Of a stretch of DNA of 64,000 bases, positions 8,385 through 16,964 are shown in pieces. A model generated the notes under the pieces. That model saw nothing but the letters and a program-made list of their open reading frames with translations, did no database searches and had not been told where the DNA came from. This stretch comes from Candidatus Terraquivivens yellowstonensis (GTDB taxonomy: Archaea; Thermoproteota; Nitrososphaeria_A; Caldarchaeales; Wolframiiraptoraceae). Both the position numbers and the translations under genes were made by a program. Numbering within the stretch: the stretch's first letter is position 1; every line of letters starts with the position of its first letter. The stretch lies in assembly GCA_023539445.1 (NCBI GenBank), contig JAKCEW010000002.1:62001-126000 (forward strand). The letters are read 5' to 3'.

Positions 8385-9560
8385 GTGAATGTTTTGCGCG
8401 AGATAGCGGTTGTAGGGGTTGGGATGACAAAGTTCGGTGAGAGATGGGATAAGCAGCTCAGAGACCTTTTTGTTGAAGCTGCAAATGAAGCGCTCAAAGA
8501 CGCAAACATGGAAAGAAATGAAATCCAAGCGCTTTATGTGGGCAATTTCTCTGCTGGCAGTTTTGTAGGGCAGGAACATGTGGGGCCTCTCTTGGCAGAT
8601 TATCTATCATTGAAATATAAGCCTGCCTTCAGAGTTGAGAGCGCATGCGCATCATCTGGTATGGCGTTTAACCTAGCTTGCATGGCGATTGCATCGGGTA
8701 TGTACGACATAGTGATGGTTGGTGGTGTGGAAAAGATGACGGACATATCAGCACCTGAAGTAACAAGCGTGCATGCGAAGGCGATGGATGCGGAGTGGGA
8801 ATCATTTTTTGGACTTACACTCCCAGCAGCGTTTGCTCTGATCGCTAGGAGACACTTCGTTCAATATGGAACAAAGCCAGAACAGCTGGCAATGGTTTCC
8901 GTCAAAAACCACAGGAATGCGACAAAGAACCCGTTAGCACAATTCCAATTCGAAGTCACAGTAGAACGTGTGCTTACGTCCCCTATAGTTTCTGATCCGT
9001 TACATGTATTGGATTGCTCGCCTGTGACAGATGGGGCGGCCGCTGTCATACTATGTTCTGCAGAACTTGCAAAGAAGTATACGGACACCCCTGTATACGT
9101 GCTTGGATTTGGTACAGCATCAGATACAATCGCTTTACATGACAGGTCCGACATAACCACGCTGGGCGCCGTCGTGGAAGCATCAAGACAGGCGTACAAG
9201 ATGGCTGGTATAGAACCTAAGAACATTGACGTCGCCGAGTTACACGATAGCTTCACGATCACAGAAATAATATCATACGAGGATTTAGGTTTCTGCGAAA
9301 AGGGAAAAGGAGGGCTGATGATACAGGAAGGTGAGACAGAAATTGGCGGCAGAATATCCGTTAACCCAAGTGGCGGACTAAAGGCTAGAGGTAACCCTAT
9401 AGGTGCAACCGGCGTTGCACAGGTTGTCGAGATAGTACAGCAGCTAAGGGGTGCGGCTGGAAAGAGACAGGTCTCCGGTGCTGAGATAGGCATGACACAA
9501 AACATCGGAGGTACCGGAAGCACATGTGTAATTCACATATTCGGAAGACAGAGGAGGTGA
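8385..9560 (+). CDS. acetyl-CoA C-acetyltransferase (thiolase)
   Basis: 391 residues, SCP2-type archaeal thiolase. Supplies acetoacetyl-CoA to the synthase upstream. Seen: AVVGVGMTKFGERW, the nucleophile Cys in RVESACASSGMAF (about residue 84), ELHDSFTITE with the active-site His, and NPSGGLKARGNPIGATGVAQ. GTG 8385 lies directly after the HMGS stop. C-terminal GGTGSTCVIHI is typical. Middle gene of the HMGS-thiolase-DUF35 set. Confidence 0.93.
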   Translation: MNVLREIAVVGVGMTKFGERWDKQLRDLFVEAANEALKDANMERNEIQALYVGNFSAGSFVGQEHVGPLLADYLSLKYKPAFRVESACASSGMAFNLACMAIASGMYDIVMVGGVEKMTDISAPEVTSVHAKAMDAEWESFFGLTLPAAFALIARRHFVQYGTKPEQLAMVSVKNHRNATKNPLAQFQFEVTVERVLTSPIVSDPLHVLDCSPVTDGAAAVILCSAELAKKYTDTPVYVLGFGTASDTIALHDRSDITTLGAVVEASRQAYKMAGIEPKNIDVAELHDSFTITEIISYEDLGFCEKGKGGLMIQEGETEIGGRISVNPSGGLKARGNPIGATGVAQVVEIVQQLRGAAGKRQVSGAEIGMTQNIGGTGSTCVIHIFGRQRR

Positions 9561-9567
9561 ATTAAAA

Positions 9568-9975
9568 ATGATGCCAAAGTCACCAAGAATATGGCAGTTG
9601 GCTGAAAGAAGATATAGACTGCTGGGATCAAAGTGCGTGTTATGTGGAAAGACAAGTGTGGGCCCAAGAAGCATCTGCCCCGCTTGCGGCTCTGATAAGG
9701 TTGAAACGGTCCAACTCCCTTCAACTGGTACCATATATTCCTACACGGTTGTCCATTCATTACCAGCCGAGAAGAACGGTTACGGACCATACATAATGGC
9801 TATCGTAGCGCTGGAAGACGGGACCAAACTCACCGCGGAAATAGTGGATTGCGATCCAGAAGACGTTAAAATCGGTATGCCTGTGGAGTTAGCGTTTAGG
9901 TTAATAGGACAAGAATCCGAACATGGCATCATATACTACGGTTACAAATTCAGACCGATTATACCGCGAACATAA
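9568..9975 (+). CDS. DUF35 (OB-fold/zinc ribbon) acyl-CoA scaffold protein
   Basis: 135 residues. The N-terminal zinc ribbon CVLCGKTSVGPRSICPACG carries four cysteines and is followed by an OB-fold (GTIYSYTVVHSLPAEKNGYGPYIMAIVAL). Members next to thiolase/HMGS bridge the two enzymes and help bind CoA in the known archaeal complex. ATG 9568 is 7 nt after the thiolase stop. Confidence 0.9.
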   Translation: MMPKSPRIWQLAERRYRLLGSKCVLCGKTSVGPRSICPACGSDKVETVQLPSTGTIYSYTVVHSLPAEKNGYGPYIMAIVALEDGTKLTAEIVDCDPEDVKIGMPVELAFRLIGQESEHGIIYYGYKFRPIIPRT

Positions 9976-10012
9976 GCGAAACAGGTTTGGCTAGCAAAAC
10001 CAATTAAACCCC

Positions 10013-10026
10013 CTTTTTATAATTTT
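10013..10026 (+). promoter_or_regulatory. TATA-like promoter of isopentenyl phosphate kinase
   Basis: CTTTTTATAATTTT lies about 25 nt upstream of ATG 10044 and is preceded by a C-rich run. Spacing suggests a leaderless or nearly leaderless transcript. It separates the IPK gene from the thiolase complex genes. Confidence 0.5.
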
Positions 10027-10043
10027 CTTTGTGATCAAGAAGC

Positions 10044-10826
10044 ATGGGTAAACTAATTGTCCTAAAGCTCGGGGGCTCTATCATAACGAACAAAAAGGAG
10101 CCGTTCTCTTTCAACCGGGATGTTCTTCTAAGGATAGGCAATGAACTGAAGTCAAGCTGGCCTATGCCTCTCATAATCATTCATGGAGGGGGGTCATTCG
10201 GTCATCCGATAGCCGAGGCATACGAAATAAAGAAAGGCTACCGGAGAGCCGAACAACTCAAGGGTTTCATAGAAACGGTTAACGCTATGAGGAGGCTTAA
10301 CGACCTCGTGGTTTCTGCGCTTAATGACGCTAGCCTTCCAGTAATAGGCATACCACCCTCATGTACCGTCACTACAAACGATGGTGATATAGAGACGTGC
10401 AACTTTGATCCAATATTCTCGGCTATGGAGATAGGTCTTGTGCCGGTTATGTATGGTGATGCTGTGTTTGATAGAAAGTTAAAGTTTACAATACTTTCCG
10501 GTGATGCGTTAGCATCATACATCGCTAGGAGGCTTAAAGCTAAGCAACTCATATTTGCCGTAGATGTAGATGGTGTTTATGGTTTTGATAGAGAGACCTC
10601 TCAGCGCTTTCTTATAGAAGAGTTAACTGAGAAAATTCATATGAACATCAAATATGAGCCAACTGAAGGCGATGTTACGGGTGGTATGTTCTACAAAGTT
10701 GAGGAGGCGCTCGCGGCAGCAAGGCATGGTGTAGATGTTTATATAATAAATGGACTCGTTCCAGGCCGTATAGAGGCGGTAATTAAAGGACAAAAGGTTA
10801 TTGGTACTAGAGTTAAAATTATGTAA
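10044..10826 (+). CDS. ipk: isopentenyl phosphate kinase
   Basis: 260 residues, amino acid kinase fold. Phosphorylates isopentenyl phosphate to IPP, the late step of the archaeal mevalonate routes. Seen: LIVLKLGGSIITNK at the N-terminus, IIHGGGSFGHPIAEAY with the active-site His typical of IPK, the FTILSGDALASYIA segment, FAVDVDGVYGFD and PTEGDVTGGMFYKVEEA. The enzymes that make isopentenyl phosphate from phosphomevalonate are not in this window. Confidence 0.93.
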   Translation: MGKLIVLKLGGSIITNKKEPFSFNRDVLLRIGNELKSSWPMPLIIIHGGGSFGHPIAEAYEIKKGYRRAEQLKGFIETVNAMRRLNDLVVSALNDASLPVIGIPPSCTVTTNDGDIETCNFDPIFSAMEIGLVPVMYGDAVFDRKLKFTILSGDALASYIARRLKAKQLIFAVDVDGVYGFDRETSQRFLIEELTEKIHMNIKYEPTEGDVTGGMFYKVEEALAAARHGVDVYIINGLVPGRIEAVIKGQKVIGTRVKIM

Positions 10827-10871
10827 CCGTCACGTATTTATCAGAGATAGTTCTTAAGCTTTAAGGTCTAC

Positions 10872-11963
10872 ATGGGTGAAAGTAGCACAGAAGTTAGGAA
10901 GCTGGACCACATAAGGATTTGCTTAGAGAAAGACGTTGAGTTTAAACAGAAGACGTCGTGGTTTGAGTTTGTAGAGCTTATACACGTAGCAGCGCCGGAG
11001 TTAAACTATGCTGATGTTGATACCTCGACAGAGTTTCTTGGCAGAAAATTCTCTGCACCTATACTAATAGAGGGTATGACAGGAGGCGCAAAAGGTACGG
11101 AGATGATAAATAGAAACTTGGCAATGGCTGCTTTAGAACTTAACATACCTATGGGGGTAGGAAGTCAAAGGGCCGCTGTGGAGAAACCGGAGCTGGCCGA
11201 AAGTTTTAGGGTTGTAAGAGATGTTGCACCAAACGTCTTCCTCATCGCTAATATAGGTGGTGTGCAGCTTATCGAAGGCGGTGTGAAGTTAGCAGAAGAG
11301 GTCGTTAATATGATCGACGCAAACGCGCTGGCAATACACCTCAACCCGCTTCATGAAATCGTTCAACCTCACGGCACAACCACTTTTAAAGGGGTGCTCG
11401 ATGCGATAAAAAAAGTCGTGGAAAAATTGTCAGTACCTATCATCGTGAAGGAGGTGGGCTGCGGAATATCTGGCGAGCTTTCGAGAAGGCTTGAGGAGAT
11501 AGGCGTGGCCGTGATAGATGTGGGCGGCGCTGGTGGTACGAATTGGGCGTTAATCGAGAGAATAAGGGCCTTAGAGAAAGGTTTCCTCGAAAACGCCGCC
11601 ATAGGGAAGGCCTTTTTAGAGTGGGGGATACCAACGGCCGCGGCCACGATGGAAGCTTATACGTCAACAAAAATTCCGATAATATCGTCAGGTGGTATAA
11701 GAAGTGGTCTGGACGTCGCTAAGGCCCTTGCAATAGGTGCGAGCATGGCTGGTATAGCTCGACCGCTACTTCACCATGCTGTTGTCGGTTCAGAGAGGGT
11801 CATTACAGCACTAAAGCAGATAATTTCGGAGTTAAAGACTGCTATGTTCTTGACGGGCTCTCAGGACATCGCATCTCTCAAAAGAGTAGAAGTCGTGATA
11901 ACGGGTCATTTATTGGAGTGGGTTAAACAAAGAAACATACAGCATCCAAAAGTTAGACTTTGA
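10872..11963 (+). CDS. fni: isopentenyl-diphosphate delta-isomerase, type 2
   Basis: 363 residues, FMN-dependent TIM-barrel isomerase interconverting IPP and DMAPP. Seen: RKLDHIRICLEKDVEFK, APILIEGMTGGAKGTEMINRNLA, GVGSQRAAVEKPE, HLNPLHEIVQPHGTTTFKG, the FMN-phosphate-binding GGAGGTNW, and SSGGIRSGLDVAKALAIGA. ATG 10872 follows a short AT-rich stretch. Ends the isoprenoid cluster, convergent with gltX. Confidence 0.95.
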   Translation: MGESSTEVRKLDHIRICLEKDVEFKQKTSWFEFVELIHVAAPELNYADVDTSTEFLGRKFSAPILIEGMTGGAKGTEMINRNLAMAALELNIPMGVGSQRAAVEKPELAESFRVVRDVAPNVFLIANIGGVQLIEGGVKLAEEVVNMIDANALAIHLNPLHEIVQPHGTTTFKGVLDAIKKVVEKLSVPIIVKEVGCGISGELSRRLEEIGVAVIDVGGAGGTNWALIERIRALEKGFLENAAIGKAFLEWGIPTAAATMEAYTSTKIPIISSGGIRSGLDVAKALAIGASMAGIARPLLHHAVVGSERVITALKQIISELKTAMFLTGSQDIASLKRVEVVITGHLLEWVKQRNIQHPKVRL

Positions 11964-11977
11964 CGATTGCGACTCTG

Positions 11978-13705
11978 TTAAGTATGTATGAATATGAAAT
12001 CTAAGGCGTTTGCGTCATCTCTTATACAGAAACCGAAACGTTCGAATTGAACACGCTCCCCATGTTTAATTTCTATGCATGCTTTCTCCCCAAACCCGTG
12101 GACGATCTTTAAACTATCAGGGTTCAATTCTCCGTTGTCTTGATAGAGAACATCTGGCACAAAAACCCTAACGTTAACGTAATCTTCAGTTACCCATTGA
12201 ACTATAGGCACCCCTTCGATAACCTCCCTACACACAAAGTTTGCGTTTACAAAATCGTTGGCAACATCTTTAATTGAAATGTTATATAGGTACTTGAGCC
12301 TAAGTACATCTCCCTTCTTAAGTCCTTGCAAATCCCTTCTCGGTATGTAGAGTTTGTTACCAACGTGTACCAACCTCTTACCGAGTGGCTCTGATGGATG
12401 AAGTGGTAGCTCAACATGAAGTTCTGGTGCGCCTTCGACTTCTACCAAAATCGGATCTGGAACAAAAAAGTATCTTTTTGCAATCGGATCCAGCATACGC
12501 CTGTTGATGGCATATAAGAGTTCCCATGCATAAACCCTTTTCGTATATGTTAATCCTGTCTGTGATATTGTGAACTCTTTTATCGCCTCTGGAAGTAGTC
12601 CCCTTCTCTTTATCCCATCAACCGTCGCTAACCTTGGATCGTCCCATCTAGATACTATTCCTTGTTCTATTAGGCGTCTTATTTCCCTCTTGGCCAGAGG
12701 TGTGCCCTTAAACTCAAACCTAGAGTACTCTACAAAAACTGGATTTTGTAAACCTAGTAGAGATCTTATGTAGTTCTGTAATTCATCACGCAAAGCAAAC
12801 TCGCTACTTCTCAAGACATGTGTTACACCACAAATAGCGTCTTCTACAGCAGCAGCAATATCATATGTCGGCCAAACTCTGTACTTATCGCCCACAATTG
12901 GATGTGGATGCTCGATTATACGAAACAGTGTGGGATCGCGCATTACTGTATTCTTACTCGTCATATCTCCTTTAAGTCTGAGCACAGCCGCTCCTTCTTC
13001 CAATTCCCCCGATAACATTTCCTTCCATAATGACAAATTTAATTGAACAGGTTGTTCTCTATGCGCGCACCCGACCATCATAAACCTTCCTTTACTCATC
13101 TCTTCCTTGCTACAGAAACATACATAAGCCAAACCTTTTCTTATCAGCTCGTTTGCGTATTCATAGTATAGATTCAAATCTTCAGAATTGCACTTTTCAT
13201 AATCCCATTCTATCCCAAACCATTTGTAGCCCTTCCTAAAGTTTTCATAATATTCGAGCTTAACCTTTCTTGGGTTCGTGTCCTCAAATCTGAGCCAAAG
13301 TTTTCCGTCATACATCTTAGCGTATATGTAGTTTAAAATACCGCTCATTGCATGTCCTATATGCATGTAACCGCTCGGCTCTGGCGGCAATCTCGTGACA
13401 ACTTTACCAAACTCAGCATTTGGTAGTGGTGGTAGTCTCTTTTCTTCTTTTGTTTTATGCTTTACGAGTAACGTTGGTGCTATCTCCTCCAACATCTTTA
13501 TCTGCTGCTCAACTCCCATTTGGTTGACATTCGCCACAACTTCCTCAGCTAACTTCAATACTTCTCCAATAGTGTTTCTAAGTTCAGGTTTCTCACCCAG
13601 CACTTTCGATACGACCGCTTTTACAGTGGCTTTACCGTCATGCTCGATGGCATTCTTCAAGGCCCACTTAAGGATCAGCGCCCGTATTTCCATCGTCATG
13701 CTCAT
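11978..13705 (-). CDS. gltX: glutamyl-tRNA synthetase, archaeal type
   Basis: Class I synthetase of the archaeal/eukaryal GluRS-GlnRS type, 575 residues from ATG 13705. The HIGH signature is in RLPPEPSGYMHIGHAMSG (about residue 110). The KMSKS equivalent lies in FKGTPLAKREIRRLIEQG, where Ala stands where many archaeal GluRS have Ser. The C-terminal beta-barrel anticodon domain is complete. The frame is open to GTG 13717, but the TATA-like GAATTAATACT upstream puts the transcript start near ATG 13705. As usual for archaeal non-discriminating GluRS, it probably also charges tRNA-Gln, which cannot be shown from sequence. Confidence 0.95.
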   Translation of the reverse strand: MSMTMEIRALILKWALKNAIEHDGKATVKAVVSKVLGEKPELRNTIGEVLKLAEEVVANVNQMGVEQQIKMLEEIAPTLLVKHKTKEEKRLPPLPNAEFGKVVTRLPPEPSGYMHIGHAMSGILNYIYAKMYDGKLWLRFEDTNPRKVKLEYYENFRKGYKWFGIEWDYEKCNSEDLNLYYEYANELIRKGLAYVCFCSKEEMSKGRFMMVGCAHREQPVQLNLSLWKEMLSGELEEGAAVLRLKGDMTSKNTVMRDPTLFRIIEHPHPIVGDKYRVWPTYDIAAAVEDAICGVTHVLRSSEFALRDELQNYIRSLLGLQNPVFVEYSRFEFKGTPLAKREIRRLIEQGIVSRWDDPRLATVDGIKRRGLLPEAIKEFTISQTGLTYTKRVYAWELLYAINRRMLDPIAKRYFFVPDPILVEVEGAPELHVELPLHPSEPLGKRLVHVGNKLYIPRRDLQGLKKGDVLRLKYLYNISIKDVANDFVNANFVCREVIEGVPIVQWVTEDYVNVRVFVPDVLYQDNGELNPDSLKIVHGFGEKACIEIKHGERVQFERFGFCIRDDANALDFIFIHT

Positions 13706-13760
13706 CTTATGAGGCACTAAAAAGTATTAATTCACCCTTCACGGAGACGAACCCTAACAG

Positions 13761-13775
13761 CTATATAGATAAATA
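13761..13775 (+). promoter_or_regulatory. TATA-like promoter of the L7Ae operon
   Basis: CTATATAGATAAATA lies in the divergent gap between gltX and rpl7ae, about 60 nt before ATG 13832, leaving a leader of roughly 40 nt. The leader has GGGTGAG 8 nt before the start as ribosome-binding site. Confidence 0.55.
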
Positions 13776-13831
13776 GAGGTCTAATTTCTACAGTTGGGAA
13801 GTGGTGCAAGCGGGCTGAGGGTGAGAAGCTG

Positions 13832-14224
13832 ATGAAGTCTGCTACGGGAGCTTATTATGTGACTTTTAATCCGCCTGAGGAGCTGGTTAAAGCAACTCTA
13901 GAGGCGGTAAAGATCGCGAGACTTACAGGAAAAACTCGTAAGGGTGTTAATGAAGTGATAAAGTCCATCGAAAGAGGGCAAGCCAAATTCGTTGTAATTG
14001 CAATGGACGTTGACCCGCCCGAGATCGTAGCCTTTTTACCCGCACTATGTGATGAGAAAAAAATACCTTATATGTTCGTCCCATCTAAGAAGGAGTTAGG
14101 CGAGGTTGCTGGTATATCGGTTGCCGCAAGCTCAGTTTCTATAATAGATCCAGGCGACGCAAAAGGTTACATCGATGAGATAGCCAAAAAGGTAGCAGAG
14201 ATAAGGTCTGCCAAGTCGAAGTGA
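13832..14224 (+). CDS. rpl7ae: ribosomal protein L7Ae
   Basis: 130 residues. The K-turn RNA-binding protein of the large ribosomal subunit, also part of C/D and H/ACA RNPs and of archaeal RNase P. Seen: [58 protein letters not shown]. The window also encodes its RNP partners Nop5, fibrillarin, Gar1 and Cbf5. The 5' leader was checked for an autoregulatory K-turn and no convincing one was found. Confidence 0.96.
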   Translation: MKSATGAYYVTFNPPEELVKATLEAVKIARLTGKTRKGVNEVIKSIERGQAKFVVIAMDVDPPEIVAFLPALCDEKKIPYMFVPSKKELGEVAGISVAASSVSIIDPGDAKGYIDEIAKKVAEIRSAKSK

Positions 14225-14454
14225 GCAATATGAGCGAGAAAGCACCTCCGCCTGTTGAAGAACCAGTGCCGGCAGTAGTCGAGCAAATTGTAGGAAGGAC
14301 GGGAGTCACAGGAGAGGTAACTCAGGTTAGAGTCCGGATACTCAAGGGCAAATACCAAGGCAGGGTAATATCGAGGAACGTTAAAGGCCCCGTCAGAATT
14401 GGTGATATACTTCTTCTGTTGGATACAGAGCGTGAAGCAGAAAAGATAAAGTAA
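14221..14454 (+). CDS. rps28e: 30S ribosomal protein S28e
   Basis: 77 residues. The core [23 protein letters not shown] and [27 protein letters not shown] match eS28. GTG 14221 overlaps the L7Ae stop; ATG 14230 is an alternative start. The Pro-rich N-terminal tail (PPPVEEPVP) is longer than in many archaea. Confidence 0.95.
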   Translation: MSNMSEKAPPPVEEPVPAVVEQIVGRTGVTGEVTQVRVRILKGKYQGRVISRNVKGPVRIGDILLLLDTEREAEKIK

Positions 14455-14491
14455 AGTAGTAGCGTTTAAGCAATGGTGGGACGAGAGACCC

Positions 14492-14683
14492 ATGCCGACT
14501 ATGCATAGATGCGCTTTCTGCGGAAGAGAGTTTTTACATGGCAGTGGCATGCTATTCGTAAAGAATGACGGTTCTACCTTTTGGTTCTGTTCCCGAAAAT
14601 GTAGAGTCTACATGCTTGAGCATAAGAAAGACCCCAGAAAGGTTAAATGGACAGAATTTCACGGTAAGGAAAGACGTGCTTAG
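14492..14683 (+). CDS. rpl24e: 50S ribosomal protein L24e
   Basis: 63 residues. The zinc site CAFCG...CSRKC and the FVKNDGSTFWFCSRKC-RVYML region are diagnostic for eL24. Usual archaeal order L7Ae-S28e-L24e-NDK is kept. Confidence 0.95.
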   Translation: MPTMHRCAFCGREFLHGSGMLFVKNDGSTFWFCSRKCRVYMLEHKKDPRKVKWTEFHGKERRA

Positions 14684-14713
14684 CAATTCCTAAAGTAATA
14701 AGAGGGAGTAGAA

Positions 14714-15139
14714 ATGAGTGTGGAAAGATCCTTTGTAATACTTAAGCCTAGTTGCTTAAAGAGAGGACTCGTCGGTGAGATAATCTCAAGGTTTGAGAAA
14801 AAGGGTTTGAAGATAATCCAACTAAAAGTCGCAAAGCTTCCAAGGGGAAAAGTTGAGGAACTCTATCGGCAACACTTAGGAAAACCGTTCTACGATGATT
14901 TAGTGACTTGTATGACAAGCGATAGGGTCGTCCTCATGGTGGTTGAGGGTAGGGATGCCATAGGGGTAGTGAGAAGGTTGATAGGTGCCACGGACCCTGC
15001 CGAGGCAAGTCCTGGAACCATAAGGGGCGACTTGGCTTTGGACAAGACTGACAACCTAATACACGCATGTGACAGTCCAGAATCTTACGAAAGGGAAGTT
15101 AGGATATTCTTTGATGAGAAAGAACTCTTAGAATCTTAG
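14714..15139 (+). CDS. ndk: nucleoside diphosphate kinase
   Basis: 141 residues; balances NTP pools by phosphate transfer through a histidine. Seen: ERSFVILKPSCLKRGLVGEI, the GATDPAEASPGTIRGDLAL loop, and NLIHACDSPESYEREV carrying the catalytic His (the usual HGSDS reads HACDS here). GGGAG upstream of ATG is a good ribosome-binding site. infB, which often follows ndk, is not here. Confidence 0.95.
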   Translation: MSVERSFVILKPSCLKRGLVGEIISRFEKKGLKIIQLKVAKLPRGKVEELYRQHLGKPFYDDLVTCMTSDRVVLMVVEGRDAIGVVRRLIGATDPAEASPGTIRGDLALDKTDNLIHACDSPESYEREVRIFFDEKELLES

Positions 15140-15212
15140 CAGGAAATTTACGTAGAAACGTTAAAGTACGAGAAGAGGCATAAAACCCAAAAATAGTGAA
15201 CATGAAATTTAA

Positions 15213-15223
15213 CCTATATAAAC
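15213..15223 (+). promoter_or_regulatory. TATA-like promoter of aIF2-gamma
   Basis: CCTATATAAAC lies about 30 nt upstream of ATG 15249 in an otherwise featureless 110-nt gap. This is one of the clearest archaeal TATA boxes in the window, and the spacing implies a very short leader. Confidence 0.6.
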
Positions 15224-15248
15224 AGCATGGATTAATAAAAACCCTTAG

Positions 15249-16493
15249 ATGATGAGCAAACCTTTACCAAAGCAACCTGAGGTTAACATAGGAACGTTAG
15301 GTCACGTTGACAATGGTAAGACGACGATTGTTCAGAGTATTACTGGTATATGGACCGCAAAACACTCCGAAGAGCTTAAGCGCGGTATCACTATAAGGAT
15401 AGGATATGCAGACGCCCCAATCTATAGATGCCCGTCCTGTGAGGAGCCTTATAATTATACGACGGAGGAGGTTTGTCCCAAATGCGGCTCGAAAACTGAA
15501 TTTGAGAGGGCAATCTCATTCATAGACTGTCCGGGCCATCACTCGTTAATGATTACGATGCTTTCAAGCGCGCCCCTTTTTGATGGGGCATTATTCGTGG
15601 TTGATGCAAGGTTCAAATTCCCTCAACTTCAAGATAGCGAACATTTTCATGCGGTAAAGATATTGGGCATCAATAGGCTGATATTCTCCCAAAACAAGAT
15701 CGATCTAGTAACGAAAGAGAGAGCGTTACAGAATTATGAGGAAATTAGAGAGTTTATTAAGGACTCAAACGTCGCTAATGCGCCTATAGTGCCCGTATCT
15801 GGCCAGCATAACTTAGGCATAGACGTCTTACTCTATACAATCCAGAAGTATATTCCTACACCCAAAAGAAATTTGGACTTGCCCTTTATGATGCCAATAT
15901 TAAGGTCGTTTGATGTGAACCGTCCGGGAATGCGTGCAGACGAGCTTAAGGGAGGAGTCATAGGTGGTTCGATAACTCAGGGAAAAGTACGTGTGGGCGA
16001 TGAGATAGAGATAGCGCCAGGTCTACCAAAGAACCCAGACAAACCCCAAGGAGAATATGAGCCTTTATACACTAGGGTCGTGAATATACGTGCAGGCGGT
16101 AGGGACGTCGAAGAAGCAGTAAGCGGAGGTCTCACGGGCATCGAAACGGAGCTCGACCCTTCACTAACAAAATCAGATGGATTGACTGGGAATATTGCAG
16201 GTAAGCCAGGAACTCTACCACCAACGATGTATCACCTACACTTGGAGTATGAGCTCTTCAACAAAGTCGTCGGTCTTGAAGGTAACGTTGAGGTTAAAGC
16301 ATTGTCAGAAAAAGAACAACTCGTCATAAATGCCTATTCTGCGGTGGCAAAAGGAGTGGTAACGAAAAAGACTGGTACGACGATAGAGTTTGCACTCACA
16401 AGACCAGTATGCGTCAATGTTGGCGACAGAGTGACAATAAGCAGAAAGATAGGGGCAAGCTGGAGATTAATAGGTTACGGTATAGTGAGATAA
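15249..16493 (+). CDS. translation initiation factor aIF2 subunit gamma
   Basis: 414 residues; GTPase that carries initiator Met-tRNA to the ribosome. G1 reads GHVDNGKTT (usually GHVDHGKTT) and G3 reads DCPGH (usually DAPGH); the NKID motif is normal. The zinc knuckle has two CxxC pairs (about residues 58-78). KHSEELKRGITIRIGYADA and the two C-terminal barrels fit aIF2-gamma rather than EF-Tu or SelB. The substitutions suggest a diverged lineage-specific version. The PIN gene starts 9 nt after its stop. Confidence 0.93.
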   Translation: MMSKPLPKQPEVNIGTLGHVDNGKTTIVQSITGIWTAKHSEELKRGITIRIGYADAPIYRCPSCEEPYNYTTEEVCPKCGSKTEFERAISFIDCPGHHSLMITMLSSAPLFDGALFVVDARFKFPQLQDSEHFHAVKILGINRLIFSQNKIDLVTKERALQNYEEIREFIKDSNVANAPIVPVSGQHNLGIDVLLYTIQKYIPTPKRNLDLPFMMPILRSFDVNRPGMRADELKGGVIGGSITQGKVRVGDEIEIAPGLPKNPDKPQGEYEPLYTRVVNIRAGGRDVEEAVSGGLTGIETELDPSLTKSDGLTGNIAGKPGTLPPTMYHLHLEYELFNKVVGLEGNVEVKALSEKEQLVINAYSAVAKGVVTKKTGTTIEFALTRPVCVNVGDRVTISRKIGASWRLIGYGIVR

Positions 16494-16501
16494 CCTGTGC
16501 C

Positions 16502-16891
16502 TTGAGAACGCTTGTTGATACGAGTTTTTTAATAAGGGTGGCAGAATTAGGTGCAGATTTACTTGCAAGGGTTGAAGAAAAGCTGAACACAAAAATCGTC
16601 CCCGTCGTGATACCTAACGTTATCGAAGAACTCAGATCTCTTGCAAAGGGCAGGGGTGTAAAGGCTAAAAGGGCAGGCTTAGCCCTCATCTTTTGCGAGA
16701 CATTAAAGCAACTAGATGTGAACGTAAAGGAGGAAGACGTGGACCTCGCCCTAATCAGAGCTGCTAAAGCGTTAGGGTTGCCTGTATTAACGTCGGATAG
16801 AGGTTTAAGGAAAAGTCTGAGAAATGCCGGCGTCTGCGCAATATATGTTAACAAAAAAGGAGAAGTAAGGGTAGAGGGTTTCATCCCCTGA
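16502..16891 (+). CDS. PIN-domain nuclease (Fcf1-like)
   Basis: 129 residues. The first acidic residue lies in RTLVDTSFL, a conserved Glu in IPNVIEELRSLA, and the C-terminal acidic pair in EEDVDLALIRAAKALGLPVLTSDRGLRK, as in PIN ribonucleases. A PIN gene between aIF2-gamma and rpoE is a conserved archaeal arrangement and is thought to act in rRNA processing. Start chosen at TTG 16502, the first start codon after the aIF2-gamma stop; the frame is open further upstream inside that gene. Confidence 0.88.
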   Translation: MRTLVDTSFLIRVAELGADLLARVEEKLNTKIVPVVIPNVIEELRSLAKGRGVKAKRAGLALIFCETLKQLDVNVKEEDVDLALIRAAKALGLPVLTSDRGLRKSLRNAGVCAIYVNKKGEVRVEGFIP

Positions 16892-16893
16892 AA

Positions 16894-16904
16894 AGTATAT
16901 ATTA
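16894..16904 (+). promoter_or_regulatory. TATA-like promoter of rpoE
   Basis: AGTATATATTA, just after the PIN gene stop and about 70 nt before the rpoE start, leaving a leader of roughly 40 nt. Confidence 0.5.
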
Positions 16905-16964
16905 GGCCAAGTAGAAAATGGCGTAATAAGTTGGTTTAATCAGCGGTAACAGGGTGTCCGAGAG

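Noticed and set aside
8861-9523. 220-codon minus-strand ORF inside the thiolase gene
   Set aside because: Composition is typical of an antisense frame, and the thiolase motifs cover the whole region on the plus strand.
13810-13840. K-turn for L7Ae autoregulation in its own leader (CTGA at 13815-13818 and TGATGA over the start codon)
   Set aside because: The bases that would form the two flanking stems do not pair (GGGTG against GAGAA; GGG against AAG), so only the box-like words are present.
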